Below are positions 54,303 to 63,339 of a stretch of DNA of 64,000 nt, piece after piece. How positions within the stretch are numbered: position 1 is the stretch's first letter; every line of letters starts with the position of its first letter. The notes below the pieces were generated by a model that worked only from the letters and a program-made list of their open reading frames with translations, made no database searches and was not told the origin of the DNA. Source of the stretch: JAXMAO01 sp046350375 (GTDB taxonomy: Bacteria > Planctomycetota > Phycisphaerae > UBA1845 > UTPLA1); assembly GCA_046350375.1 (NCBI GenBank), contig JAXMAO010000003.1, positions 186,001 to 250,000 of the forward strand. Direction: 5' to 3'. A program made the translations under genes and the position numbers.

Positions 54303-57300
54303 CTAGGCGTAGCTGTGCAGCCCGACAATGTAGAAGTTCACCACCCACCAGTTGAACTGCATGGCCGCGAAGCCGACGCAGCTCAGCACGGCCGTCCAGA
54401 GGGCACGGCGGCGCGTCGCCAGGCGGACGTGAATGAGGATGGCGTAGAAGAGCCAGGTCACCAGCGCGAAGACTTCCTTCGGATCCCAGCCCCACGGCCG
54501 GCCCCAGGAATAATCCGCCCAGACCGCGCCCAGAACCAGGCCGACGAACAGCGCGATGGTCGCCATGTGCAGCAGGATCATGTGCGAGAGGTCGAAGGCC
54601 TCGAGCAGTTGCGTGCGATCGGCGGGCAGGGCCGCGGCGGCCGCACCGCCGGCGCGCCCTGAGACGATGCCGGCCGCGCCGGGTGGCGCGAGCGTGGCAA
54701 GCCGGCCCGCGACGCCCGGCCAGAGGGTGCGCGGCAGGTAGACGAACAGCGCGGCGCCGGCCGCGCCGAAGCCGACCGGCAGGATGACAGTCCAGAAATT
54801 GGACAAGGCCGAGTCCATGAGCAGGTGGAACGAGTCGTAGTAGCCCAGGATCGCGCACAGGCCGACGCCGCCGACCGAGCCCAGCGTGACGCGCGCGACA
54901 TCGGGCTGCGGGCTGCGGGCGGCGACTGCGAGATAACAGACGGCCACGCCGAAGGCGAGCGTGATGATGCCGTAGCTGCTGATGATGAGCACGGTGTGAA
55001 TGCGGAGCATGATGTCGTCGAGGATCGGCATGATCTGGGTGATCTGCGAGCCGACCTCCTTGCCGAGCACGAGCGAAAGGAAGCCGAGGAACGAGCCGGC
55101 GAGGAGATAGACGCGGCGGCGCGTCGTCAGTTCGAGTACCAGCGCCAGCGCCGCCCCCAGCCAGGCCGACGACACGACCGCCTCGAACATGTTTGCGACC
55201 GGCACGCGCCCGACGATGTACCAGCGCATCGCCAGGCCGGCGGCGTGCATGAGAAACGCCACACTGTAGAAGCCCAGCGCCAGGCGGCGCGTCCAGTTCC
55301 AGCCGGCGATCAGCGCCCAGACCGAGACGAACAGCGACGCGACGTAAAGCGCCCAGCCCCAGGTGAAGGCGCTCATGCGATAGTAGAGCGACTCGATGCG
55401 ACGGTGCGACAGCGGCGGATAGACGCCGGGCGCGGCCAGGGCCGGCAGCCGGTCTGAGAGGCTGCGAATGGCGCCGTTGACGGACTGGGCGTCGCGGGCG
55501 ATCCAGCCGCGAGCCAGCGCCTGGAAATCGGTCAGCACGCCGAACGCCAGCTCGCGCGACACGCCCGGCACGCCGCCCGCGGCCGCGTCCATCGGGTCGT
55601 CGTCGTCGTTTGGTTCGCCCAGGTTGCTGCGCAGGCTGCCGATGGAGTGCCACGGCGCGTCCGCCTGGCCGGCGGGGCTGGGAACGACGTGCAGCATCGA
55701 GAGCACCGACTGGTAGTAGCTGAACGCCGCGCCAAAGCGATTCATCGCCTTGGACATGAGCATGTTGCTTTCAAGCTCCGAGATGATCCGCTGCACGTCC
55801 GGCCGCGAGATGAACTCGGCGCTGACCATGCCGGTCGAGACGATGCGGCGGTGCTCGGCCGGATCGAGCTGCACCGGGTGGCTGGTGAGGTTTTTCCGCA
55901 ATGCGATGTCCTTGATGTAGATGATCGGCCGCGCGTCGTAGGCGGCGCGGTTGAACATCAGCTCGAGCGCCGACGCGACGGGGTCGAGCCCGTCGAAGTC
56001 TGGCTTGCCGTGAATGGTGCTGACAACGTCGCGGGCCCAGGCCTCGAGCGTCTGGTAGCGGTTGCCGTGCTGAACGATCAGCAGCCGCAGCGGGTCGAGC
56101 TCCAGTTGCGACTGGAACTCCTTCAGGGACTCCGTGGCGGCCGAATGGGCCGGCGGAGCGGCGTCGGCATGGGCGGCGTGGGCGCCATGCGGATCGGCTG
56201 ATGGGGCTTGCGCCGCGGCGCGGCCGGGCAGCGCCAGCGCGGCGAGCAGGATCGCCCCGGCAACGGCCGCCGAGGCACGGCCGCCGCGCTGCGCCGCCGG
56301 CTCGCCGTTATCGTCGCGGGAGAACTGCGCCATCATGCGATCGCGCAGGCGGCGCTTCAGCAGCGGCTTGATGTAGAAGGCGAACAGCATTCCGAGCGAT
56401 GCCAGAACGCAGCCACCGAGCATTGCCATAACGCCGTCGCGATTGCCAACGCCAAGCACGGTATAGCTCTCCTGGTCCTGGGCCGCCATCGACTGGAAAA
56501 AGGTCCACGGGCCGATGCGCGACGTGTTGTTGAGGAAAGCCCGGCCGGAGCGGATCTGGCCGGTGGCCGGGTCTTCCCAGCGGAAGGTGCTGGCCCACTC
56601 GCTGGGCTGGCGGCGGCCGGGGTAGAAGTCGACCTTCATCTGCTCGAGCGCGACGCGTCCGGGCAGGCGTCGCGGCATCCGGCCGTAGAGAAACTCCACC
56701 CGGCCCGCGCCGGGCAGGTTCGCCGAGACCCACGACGGGGCGTGGTCGGCGTAGACGACCTGGTCGTTGTAGTTCTCGAAGGCGAGCCAGACGCGCTGGT
56801 CCCACTGCTTGGCCTTGTCGCGCAGGTGCAGCCGGATGAGCGAGGTCTGGCGATAGAGCCCGGTGCGGCGGTTCTCGTTGGGGATGCAGACCGGGCGGGT
56901 CGAGAGATCGGGCTTCTCGATCAGGGCGGCAATCTCGAGCGTGGTGGCGCCGAACGTCTGCGACGATCCGACCGCCAGCGTGCGCACCTCGCGCGCGCCG
57001 CCCGGCGCGGTGTGGACGATGACCGGCGCCATGTCCGGCCCGGCGGCGATCAGGAAGTGCGGCGCCGACGCATCGAAGTAGCTCAGCTCGATGTTGTCGT
57101 CGAACAGTCCGCGCTCGACCAGTTTCTTGCCGGCGTCGTCGCGATCCTGGTTGAGCTGCGGAAACCGCTGCAGCACGCTGCGCGTGAAGGTCTGCGCACC
57201 TTTGCGCACGCGGATGCGGGCGGCCGGCGTCCGCGCGCCCTCGAACCCGGCCGTAACCAGCGGCCAGTCGGGGTGGACGTCGACCCGCTCGAGCTCGTAG

Positions 57301-58556
57301 GACGTGCCATCGACCTTGAAGCGGCCGCCGGCGGCGAGGTCGAACTGCTTGCGGACGTTGGCGTCCTTCACGTGGACGTCGAGCACCTGCCGCCCCGCGA
57401 TCGGCCGCTTGCAGTCGTCGGGCAGGTTCTGTCCGGCCTCGAGCCAGCGGAACTCGACGGTTCCGGCGTCGGTGGTGATGGCGCTGCGCTGCGGCGAGCG
57501 CGCGAAGAGAAACTGCCGCGACGGGTGCGCGGCGTCGGAAAGGCTCACGTCGATCACCGGGTCGAGCACCTCGCCGCCCGGAATCGGCAGGCTCGCCAGG
57601 TCGGCGTAAGGCAGATAGGCGTCGACCTCCATGGTGAACGGCCAGCTCTCGTCGATCTCGATGCCCGGGCCGCGCGTGACCGGCAGGGGCATGGTCCAGG
57701 CGTCGACGAACGGCAGGCTGGCCATGCCCTCGCTGCGAACGGTGCGGCCGCGCGTGTCGAGGATCGGCTCGACGGCGGGATCGAAGCGCTCCTTGTAGAG
57801 CGGCAGGCCGGCCAGCGAGAAGGTGAGCGCATCCTGTCCGCCGGTGCGGACGAGCAGCGCGGCGGTGTTGTTGTCGAAGAAACGGTCGGTGATGTTGGTG
57901 GGCAGCAGCCGGAGAATGAGCTGGTCGTTGATGCGGGCGATGCTCTGCTCGCCTTGCTGGCGGAGCGTGAGGCTGCGGGCGTCGCTGCTGCCGGGCGCGG
58001 TGACCTCGAGGTCGACGCGCGCGGCGGTCCGCAGGCCGTCGTGTTCCACGTCCTTCACGGCGACGCGCATGGCGCCGCCGAGCATCGGCATGGTGGCCGA
58101 CCAGACCTTGCCCGGCGCGGCCACAACCTGGCCGATGACGCCGTTCTGCCCGCCGCGGGCACGGGCCAGCGAGATGACCTGCACCAGCGGATTGCGCAGC
58201 AGGACGTCGCCTTCGATCTTGCGGCCGAAGTAGAGCAGGCTGCCGCCGCAGAGCAGCAGCAGGCCGAGGTGCGTTGCCAGGACGCCGAGGTTCATGACGC
58301 GCAGGGGAATGCGGACGACGGTCACGACCGTCAGGCTGATGCAGAAGAGCGTGACCAGCGCCACGAACAGCGGGTGGGAGAAGTAGGCGAACTCGGTGAG
58401 CTCAAAGCTCTGGCGGAACGGCGGCACCGCCGAGCCGACCGAGCTGTAGAGGATGATCGCCGCCAGCAGGAAGATGCAGAGCCACAGGCTCGACAGGAAG
58501 CGGACCAGCCGGGCGACGGGCCCAGTGCCGGAATAGAGAAATGCCATGGAGTTCAT
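54303..58556 (-). CDS. ccsBA: Cytochrome c biogenesis ResB-CcsA (System II) fusion protein
   Basis: 1417 residues from ATG 58556. N-terminal ResB part: membrane helices RFLSSLWLCIFLLAAIILYS, HPLFVALVTLFCISLTVV, NLGVLATHLGLLLLCGGSLL, then a large periplasmic beta region to about residue 730 and the fourth helix near 740. A His/Ala-rich linker (AHAAHADAAPPAHS) and a soluble region of about 300 residues lead into the C-terminal CcsA part with eight or so helices and the haem-handling WWD-type motif WGRPWGWDPKE near residue 1352. The fused protein carries haem across the membrane and attaches it to CxxCH motifs, for which the cytochrome at 390-3101 would be a client. TATAAT lies nine bases before the start. 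Confidence 0.9.
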   Translation of the reverse strand: MNSMAFLYSGTGPVARLVRFLSSLWLCIFLLAAIILYSSVGSAVPPFRQSFELTEFAYFSHPLFVALVTLFCISLTVVTVVRIPLRVMNLGVLATHLGLLLLCGGSLLYFGRKIEGDVLLRNPLVQVISLARARGGQNGVIGQVVAAPGKVWSATMPMLGGAMRVAVKDVEHDGLRTAARVDLEVTAPGSSDARSLTLRQQGEQSIARINDQLILRLLPTNITDRFFDNNTAALLVRTGGQDALTFSLAGLPLYKERFDPAVEPILDTRGRTVRSEGMASLPFVDAWTMPLPVTRGPGIEIDESWPFTMEVDAYLPYADLASLPIPGGEVLDPVIDVSLSDAAHPSRQFLFARSPQRSAITTDAGTVEFRWLEAGQNLPDDCKRPIAGRQVLDVHVKDANVRKQFDLAAGGRFKVDGTSYELERVDVHPDWPLVTAGFEGARTPAARIRVRKGAQTFTRSVLQRFPQLNQDRDDAGKKLVERGLFDDNIELSYFDASAPHFLIAAGPDMAPVIVHTAPGGAREVRTLAVGSSQTFGATTLEIAALIEKPDLSTRPVCIPNENRRTGLYRQTSLIRLHLRDKAKQWDQRVWLAFENYNDQVVYADHAPSWVSANLPGAGRVEFLYGRMPRRLPGRVALEQMKVDFYPGRRQPSEWASTFRWEDPATGQIRSGRAFLNNTSRIGPWTFFQSMAAQDQESYTVLGVGNRDGVMAMLGGCVLASLGMLFAFYIKPLLKRRLRDRMMAQFSRDDNGEPAAQRGGRASAAVAGAILLAALALPGRAAAQAPSADPHGAHAAHADAAPPAHSAATESLKEFQSQLELDPLRLLIVQHGNRYQTLEAWARDVVSTIHGKPDFDGLDPVASALELMFNRAAYDARPIIYIKDIALRKNLTSHPVQLDPAEHRRIVSTGMVSAEFISRPDVQRIISELESNMLMSKAMNRFGAAFSYYQSVLSMLHVVPSPAGQADAPWHSIGSLRSNLGEPNDDDDPMDAAAGGVPGVSRELAFGVLTDFQALARGWIARDAQSVNGAIRSLSDRLPALAAPGVYPPLSHRRIESLYYRMSAFTWGWALYVASLFVSVWALIAGWNWTRRLALGFYSVAFLMHAAGLAMRWYIVGRVPVANMFEAVVSSAWLGAALALVLELTTRRRVYLLAGSFLGFLSLVLGKEVGSQITQIMPILDDIMLRIHTVLIISSYGIITLAFGVAVCYLAVAARSPQPDVARVTLGSVGGVGLCAILGYYDSFHLLMDSALSNFWTVILPVGFGAAGAALFVYLPRTLWPGVAGRLATLAPPGAAGIVSGRAGGAAAAALPADRTQLLEAFDLSHMILLHMATIALFVGLVLGAVWADYSWGRPWGWDPKEVFALVTWLFYAILIHVRLATRRRALWTAVLSCVGFAAMQFNWWVVNFYIVGLHSYA

Positions 58557-58565
58557 AGTGCAGCG

Positions 58566-58571
58566 ATTATA
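58566..58571 (-). promoter_or_regulatory. Consensus -10 hexamer (TATAAT) nine bases before the ResB-CcsA start
   Basis: On the minus strand TATAAT is followed after nine bases by ATG, without Shine-Dalgarno. No clear -35 is seen. It shares the 80-base divergent gap with the btpA gene, whose own TAAACT (58622-58627) is also nine bases before its ATG. Confidence 0.45.
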
Positions 58572-58636
58572 GCGGTGGCGGCGGGCGCATGCCCGGCATT
58601 GGAACCGCTTGGCGAGAACTCTAAACTGGTGGGGTG

Positions 58637-59482
58637 ATGGCGCTGCGAGATCCGACCCCGATGCCCGGTTCGCTGGCCCGGCTGCCGCGGCCGGCACTGC
58701 TGGCGATGGTGCACGTCGGCGCTTTGCCCGGTACGCCGGGTTCCTGCGCCGGGGTGGCGGAGCTGGCCCGGCAGGCGGCCGACGAGGCGAAGCTTCTGAG
58801 CGACCACGGCGTCGACGGCATTGTGCTTGAGAACATGCACGACGTGCCCTACCTTCGCGGGCGGGTCGGGCCCGAGGTGATCGCCGCGATGACGGCCATC
58901 TGCCTGGCCGCGCGGCAGGCGACTGCGCTGCCGCTGGGAGTGCAGGTTCTGGCGGGGGCGAATCGTGCCGCGCTGGCGGTGGCGCTGGCGGCCGGGTTGC
59001 AGTTCATCCGCGCCGAGAATTTCGTCTTTGCCCACGTCGCCGACGAGGGGCTGATGCCGGTCGCCGATGCGGGCCGCCTGATGCGCTATCGCCGGGCAAT
59101 CGGGGCCGAGTCGATCGCCGTTCTGGCCGACATCAAGAAGAAGCACGCCGCCCACGCGCTGACGGCCGACGTGTCGCTGGCGGAAACGGCGACGGCGGCC
59201 GAGTTCTTCGGGGCCGCGGGGGTCGTCGTGACCGGCTCGGCGACCGGCCGGCCGGCCGATCCGGCCGAGGTCCGGACGGTTCGCGAAACGGTCCGCGGCT
59301 TCGTGGCGGTCGGGTCGGGCGTGACGCCGGATAATCTCGCCGATTTCGCACCGCATGCCGACGCCATGATCGTCGGCTCGTGGTTCAAGCGCGACGGCGC
59401 GTGGCATCAGCCGCCCGATGCGGCGCGGCTGCGGCGGCTGGTTGAGGCGTTTGGCGCCGTACGAGGGAACATTCAGAGGTGA
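58637..59482 (+). CDS. btpA: BtpA-family TIM-barrel protein
   Basis: 281 residues from ATG 58637 (GTG 58634 also possible). The family blocks are present: LLAMVHVGALPGTPG, HGVDGIVLENMHDVPYL, LGVQVLAGANRAALAVALA, FIRAENFVFAHVADEGL, VLADIKKKHAAHAL, GVVVTGSATGRPAD and FVAVGSGVTPDNLADFA. BtpA was first linked to photosystem I stability in cyanobacteria; in heterotrophs the barrel more likely has a metabolic role that is not established. It is divergent from the ResB-CcsA gene, and the haloperoxidase-type gene follows after four bases. Confidence 0.88.
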   Translation: MALRDPTPMPGSLARLPRPALLAMVHVGALPGTPGSCAGVAELARQAADEAKLLSDHGVDGIVLENMHDVPYLRGRVGPEVIAAMTAICLAARQATALPLGVQVLAGANRAALAVALAAGLQFIRAENFVFAHVADEGLMPVADAGRLMRYRRAIGAESIAVLADIKKKHAAHALTADVSLAETATAAEFFGAAGVVVTGSATGRPADPAEVRTVRETVRGFVAVGSGVTPDNLADFAPHADAMIVGSWFKRDGAWHQPPDAARLRRLVEAFGAVRGNIQR

Positions 59483-59486
59483 CGCC

Positions 59487-61031
59487 ATGTGCAGACTGAA
59501 TGCGACGGCGGGCGTGGTGCTGGTGATCGCGGGCATCGTGCATGCGGGGCCGGCTGCCCCGTCGAAGGTGCCGCCCGGCTACATCGAGCATCGCGCCGCC
59601 AATCCGCAGGCGTCGGCGGCCTATCGATGGGTGGACATTCTGCTCGAAGTGACGGGACGCGAGGTCGACAAGGTCGGCGCGCGGCCGACGATCATCTCGC
59701 GCCAGATGGCCATCCCGCTGACGGCGATGTACGACGCCTGGGCCGCCTATGACGAGCGGGCCGTCGGCCTCTGCCTGGGCGGCAAGCTGCGACGGCCGGC
59801 CAAGGAGCGGACGCTGGCCAACAAGGAGCGCGCCATCGCCTACGCCATGCACACGGCGCTGGTCGACGGCTTCCCGCAGGATCGCGCGTGGCTCGACGCG
59901 CAGATGCGCCAGATGGGCCATGACCCCGCGGCGGCCAGCAGCGATCTGACGACGCCGATCGGCATCGGCCGGCACGTTGCGGAGCTGGTGCTCGAGTCGC
60001 GGCGCCACGACGGCGCCAACGAGCGCGGCGACGAGGTCGGTTCGAACGGCAAGCCCTATTCGGACTACACGTTCTACGAGCCGCGCAACCCGATCGACCG
60101 CATTGTCGAGCCCGACCGCTGGCAGCCGCTGCCGTTTTCGGATGGCAAAGGCGGCCACTTCTACCCCGGGTTTCTGACGCCGCACTGGTATCGCGTCCGG
60201 CCGTGCATGCTCGAGCGCAGCGACCAGTTTCGATCGGCGCCCTATCCGAAGGTGGGCAGCGACGCGCTGAAGCGCGAGGTGGACGAGTGCATCGAGTTCA
60301 ATGCGACGCTGTCGCTCGAGCAGAAGGCGATCGTCGAGTTCATGCGCGACGGGCCGCGCTCGACCGGGCAGTCGGGCCACTGGCTGCAATTCGCGCAGGA
60401 CGTGTCTCGGCGCGATCACTTTGACCTCGATCGCGACGTGAAGCTCTTCTTCGCGATCGGCAACACCGCGTTCGACGCCTTCATCGCCTGCTGGGAGTCG
60501 AAGCGGTTCTACGACAGCGCGCGGCCGTGGACGCTCGTGCGGCATCTCTATCGCGGGCAGACGGTGAACGGCTATCTCGGGCCGTGGAAGGGCGTCGGAA
60601 AGATCCCCGCGGAACAGTGGCACCCCTATTCGCCCGACACGTTCGTCACGCCGCCGTTTCCGGGCTATCCGTCTGGGCACAGCACCGTCAGCGGGGCCTG
60701 CTCAAAGATGCTCGAACTGTTCACCGGTAGCGACGAGTACGGCATCTACGAGCGGCACGTCGCCGGCAAGTGGACCGAGGCCGACTGCGATACGAAGCTG
60801 ATGCAGGCCCGCGACGGCAAACCGCCGGCCGACACGCCCGACAGCGCCGAGGTGATCCTGCTGATGCCGACCTTCACGGCGACCGCGGAGATGGCGGGGC
60901 TGTCGCGGATCATGGGGGGCTATCACATCCGCGCCGACAACGTCGCCGGCCTGAAGATGGGCCGCGAGGTGGCACGCTACTCGTGGCCGAAGTATCAGGC
61001 CTACTTCAACGGCACGGCCGCGGCGCGCTAG
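59487..61031 (+). CDS. Exported vanadium-dependent haloperoxidase / PAP2-family protein
   Basis: 514 residues from ATG 59487, preceded by GAGGTGA that includes the btpA stop. A signal peptide (ATAGVVLVIAGIVHAG) is followed by an all-helical domain. The vanadate/phosphate pocket is complete by spacing: Lys and Arg seven apart in SKRFYDSARPW (near residue 340), PGYPSGHSTVSG (near 393) with Ser-Gly-His, and Arg-x5-His in SRIMGGYHIRADN (near 473). Such enzymes either oxidise halides with peroxide or act as acid phosphatases; the sequence does not tell which. Tightly linked to btpA. Confidence 0.85.
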   Translation: MCRLNATAGVVLVIAGIVHAGPAAPSKVPPGYIEHRAANPQASAAYRWVDILLEVTGREVDKVGARPTIISRQMAIPLTAMYDAWAAYDERAVGLCLGGKLRRPAKERTLANKERAIAYAMHTALVDGFPQDRAWLDAQMRQMGHDPAAASSDLTTPIGIGRHVAELVLESRRHDGANERGDEVGSNGKPYSDYTFYEPRNPIDRIVEPDRWQPLPFSDGKGGHFYPGFLTPHWYRVRPCMLERSDQFRSAPYPKVGSDALKREVDECIEFNATLSLEQKAIVEFMRDGPRSTGQSGHWLQFAQDVSRRDHFDLDRDVKLFFAIGNTAFDAFIACWESKRFYDSARPWTLVRHLYRGQTVNGYLGPWKGVGKIPAEQWHPYSPDTFVTPPFPGYPSGHSTVSGACSKMLELFTGSDEYGIYERHVAGKWTEADCDTKLMQARDGKPPADTPDSAEVILLMPTFTATAEMAGLSRIMGGYHIRADNVAGLKMGREVARYSWPKYQAYFNGTAAAR

Positions 61032-61162
61032 GCTGTGAGCGCTGCGCCGCGGGCGATGCGGTGTGTGCACCGCGCGGCGGGCCGCGCACCGCTGATGATG
61101 TTATCCAATCGGCCAGTCCTTCGAGTCGTACAGTCCGAGCGGGCGCGGCGGCAGCGGAGGGG

Positions 61163-61168
61163 TATAAT
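61163..61168 (+). promoter_or_regulatory. -10-like hexamer (TATAAT) upstream of tRNA-Ser
   Basis: A perfect TATAAT, 58 bases before the mature tRNA-Ser 5' end, which is a reasonable leader length. No good -35 at 16-18 bases upstream. Confidence 0.35.
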
Positions 61169-61226
61169 GCCCACGCGGTCGGCCGCGGCGCGGCGAGGTT
61201 CGCGTCGGGCGACAGACCAATCAGCC

Positions 61227-61313
61227 GGAGAGGTGGCCGAGCGGCTGAAGGCGACGGTTTTGAAAACCGTTGGCGTCGAAAGGCGCCCGGGGGTTCGAAT
61301 CCCTCCCTCTCCG
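61227..61313 (+). tRNA. tRNA-Ser (anticodon TGA)
   Basis: An 87-base class II tRNA. Acceptor GGAGAGG pairs with CCTCTCC, anticodon stem ACGGT/ACCGT with TGA at 61261-61263, long variable arm (GCGTCGAAAGGCGC region), T loop TTCGAAT, discriminator G61313. CCA is not encoded. Confidence 0.95.
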
Positions 61314-61547
61314 TTACGCAGCGTCGTACACAATTCGTCGACTGTAACGCGTTGCGATCAAGATACTTCCGTGACGATACCGGGTGCGCTCGCGTCGCGG
61401 AGCAGACACTTTCCCACCGCAGCCGTTGGCGAGTCCATGAGCATTCCCGCGTGAAGTCGTCGCAAACCCGTTCCTGATTGTTGACCTGCCAATGGTCCTA
61501 ACGCTGCCGGCGTGACGAGGGCGAACCCGGAGCACGTAATTCACAAA

Positions 61548-61576
61548 TTGCCTTGGACGTCAGCCTCAGCTATCAT
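61548..61576 (+). promoter_or_regulatory. Candidate arsR promoter
   Basis: TTGCCT (61548-61553) and TATCAT (61571-61576) are 17 bases apart; the -10 lies seven bases before ATG 61584. No Shine-Dalgarno is present, so the arsR mRNA would be leaderless. An ArsR-type operator could not be defined. Confidence 0.35.
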
Positions 61577-61583
61577 TTGCACA

Positions 61584-61976
61584 ATGACGCAAAAACGCAA
61601 ACGTCTGCCCGCGACTCCCAAACTGGCCGCCGCCTGCGCCCGGCCCATCGACGACATGCTCAAGCCGGAGCTCTTCAAGGCGCTCTGCGACCCGACGCGG
61701 CTGAAGCTGCTGGCGTGTCTGGCCAAGTGCGGCCGCCTGTGCGCCGTGGGTGAGGTGGCAGAGTGCTGCTCAGTCGACCTGTCAGTCGTATCACGGCACC
61801 TGTCGATGCTCAGCCGTGCGGGAATTCTCAAGGTGCAACGGAAAAGCCGAACGGTGCTCTACGGCGTCGAGTATTCGCAGTTGTGCCACGCGCTCCGCTC
61901 GCTGGCTGACGCCGTCGAGGACTGTTGCCCCGGAAGGCCCGCATCACGCGCGAGGGCATGCTGTGGCGAGTGCTGA
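61584..61976 (+). CDS. arsR: ArsR-family arsenic-responsive repressor
   Basis: 130 residues from ATG 61584. The winged helix is clear: ELFKALCDPTRLKLLACLA, VGEVAECCSVDLSVVSRHLS and MLSRAGILKVQRKSRTVLYG. Cysteines cluster around the recognition helix (CGRLCAVGEVAECC) and at the C-terminus (DCCPGR, RACCGEC); such clusters bind As(III) and release the repressor from DNA. First gene of the arsenic operon; its end overlaps arsC by 14 bases. Confidence 0.92.
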   Translation: MTQKRKRLPATPKLAAACARPIDDMLKPELFKALCDPTRLKLLACLAKCGRLCAVGEVAECCSVDLSVVSRHLSMLSRAGILKVQRKSRTVLYGVEYSQLCHALRSLADAVEDCCPGRPASRARACCGEC

Positions 61977-62433
61977 TCGAAAACTGCGCGTGTTGTTCCT
62001 CTGCACCGGCAACTCGTGTCGCAGCCAGATGGCCGAGGGCTTTGCCAAGATCCTGAAGGCCGACCGGCTCGACGCCTTCTCCGCCGGCACCGCACCGCAC
62101 GGACTTGACCCACGGGCCATACGAGCCATGAACGAGGTCGGGATCGACATCTCCGGCCACACCAGCAAGCGTCCCGAGCAGCTCGGCGTTGAGTTTGATT
62201 ACGTCGTGACGGTGTGCGATTCAGCGAGTGAGTCCTGCCCGGCAGTTCCGCCGCGCACGCGGGTTGTTCACGTTGGATTCGATGATCCGCCGCGACTGGC
62301 ACAAGGCGCGCGGACCGACGAGGAGGCGATGTCACACTACCGGCGCGTCCGCGAAGATATTCGAGCCTTCGTGGAGTCTCTGCCGCAATCACTGATGGTT
62401 GACAGACCACGCACAGCCACCAAACCTGCCTGA
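61963..62433 (+). CDS. arsC: Arsenate reductase, low-molecular-weight phosphatase (thioredoxin-linked) type
   Basis: 156 residues from GTG 61963, within the end of arsR. The P-loop is LFLCTGNSCRSQMAEG (Cx5R). The redox cysteine pair is TVCDSASESC, seven residues apart, as in the thioredoxin-coupled ArsC of Gram-positive type. It reduces arsenate to arsenite for methylation or export. The 14-base overlap with arsR suggests coupled translation. Confidence 0.92.
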   Translation: MASADRKLRVLFLCTGNSCRSQMAEGFAKILKADRLDAFSAGTAPHGLDPRAIRAMNEVGIDISGHTSKRPEQLGVEFDYVVTVCDSASESCPAVPPRTRVVHVGFDDPPRLAQGARTDEEAMSHYRRVREDIRAFVESLPQSLMVDRPRTATKPA

Positions 62434-62446
62434 AAGGAGCCATTCG

Positions 62447-63316
62447 ATGCAATCTTCGACAAACGAACATGCCGTGCGCGAGCAAGTGCGCGACGGCTAC
62501 AGCAGGATCGCGGAGACCGGCGCCTGGTCGGAATCGAAGAACGCCGGCGGCGGGTGCTGCGGCTCAATTGGTTGCTGTGGCACCACGTCGGCCGGAGCGA
62601 CGGAGCTGGCGAAGGGAATCGGATACTCTGAGGCCGAGCTCGCGGCGCTGCCCGACGGCGCAAACATGGGGCTCTCGTGCGGGAATCCGACGGCCATTGC
62701 AAGCTTGCGCGAAGGTGAGTTCGTTCTCGACCTGGGAAGCGGGGCGGGGTTTGATTGCTTCATCGCCGGGCCGAAGGTTGGTGCGACGGGTCACGTCATC
62801 GGCGTAGACATGACGGCCGCGATGATCTCCCGCGCGCGACAGAACCTGGCGGCCTATCAACAGCGACACGGACTCACCAACGTCGAGTTTCGGTTGGGCG
62901 AGATCGAGCACTTGCCGGTGGCGGACGCGAGCGTCGATGTCGTCATCTCGAATTGCGTCCTTAACCTCTCGCCAGACAAGCCACAGGTTTGGCGAGATAT
63001 TGCACGAGTGCTCAGGCCGGGCGGGCGCGTCGCCGTCTCGGACCTGGCATTGCTGCGACCGTTGCCTGATTCAGTGCGAAAAATGGTCGAGGCGCTCGTC
63101 GGTTGTGTTGCCGGGGCCACGCTGGTCGAAGAAACACGGCACATGATGGAACAGGCCGGCCTTTCGGACATTCGGCTCACGCGCAAGTCGGTTTGTCTCA
63201 AGTCCATGAGCGAAATGCAGGACCCGCTCTATCGCAAGATCGCGGCGCAGCTGCCGCACGGAACGGAAGTGAGCGACTTCGTCACGAGCCTCGATATTTC
63301 TGGCCGGAAACCATAG
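62447..63316 (+). CDS. arsM: Arsenite S-adenosylmethionine methyltransferase
   Basis: 289 residues from ATG 62447 with AAAGGAG upstream. SAM-binding motif VLDLGSGAGFDCFIAG, then IGVDMTAAMISRARQN. The arsenic-binding cysteines of the family are at LSCGNPTAIASL, VISNCVLNLSPDK and LVGCVAGATLVEE, and an extra Cys-rich segment (GGGCCGSIGCCGTT) lies near the N-terminus. It methylates As(III) to less retained or volatile forms. Third gene of the arsenic operon. Confidence 0.93.
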   Translation: MQSSTNEHAVREQVRDGYSRIAETGAWSESKNAGGGCCGSIGCCGTTSAGATELAKGIGYSEAELAALPDGANMGLSCGNPTAIASLREGEFVLDLGSGAGFDCFIAGPKVGATGHVIGVDMTAAMISRARQNLAAYQQRHGLTNVEFRLGEIEHLPVADASVDVVISNCVLNLSPDKPQVWRDIARVLRPGGRVAVSDLALLRPLPDSVRKMVEALVGCVAGATLVEETRHMMEQAGLSDIRLTRKSVCLKSMSEMQDPLYRKIAAQLPHGTEVSDFVTSLDISGRKP

Positions 63317-63339
63317 CGGACTCAGTGCGAGAAAGCGCC

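Noticed and set aside
56208..58637. 809-codon plus-strand frame opposite the ResB half
   Set aside because: Shadow with no motif; the opposite strand has clear membrane helices and ResB features.
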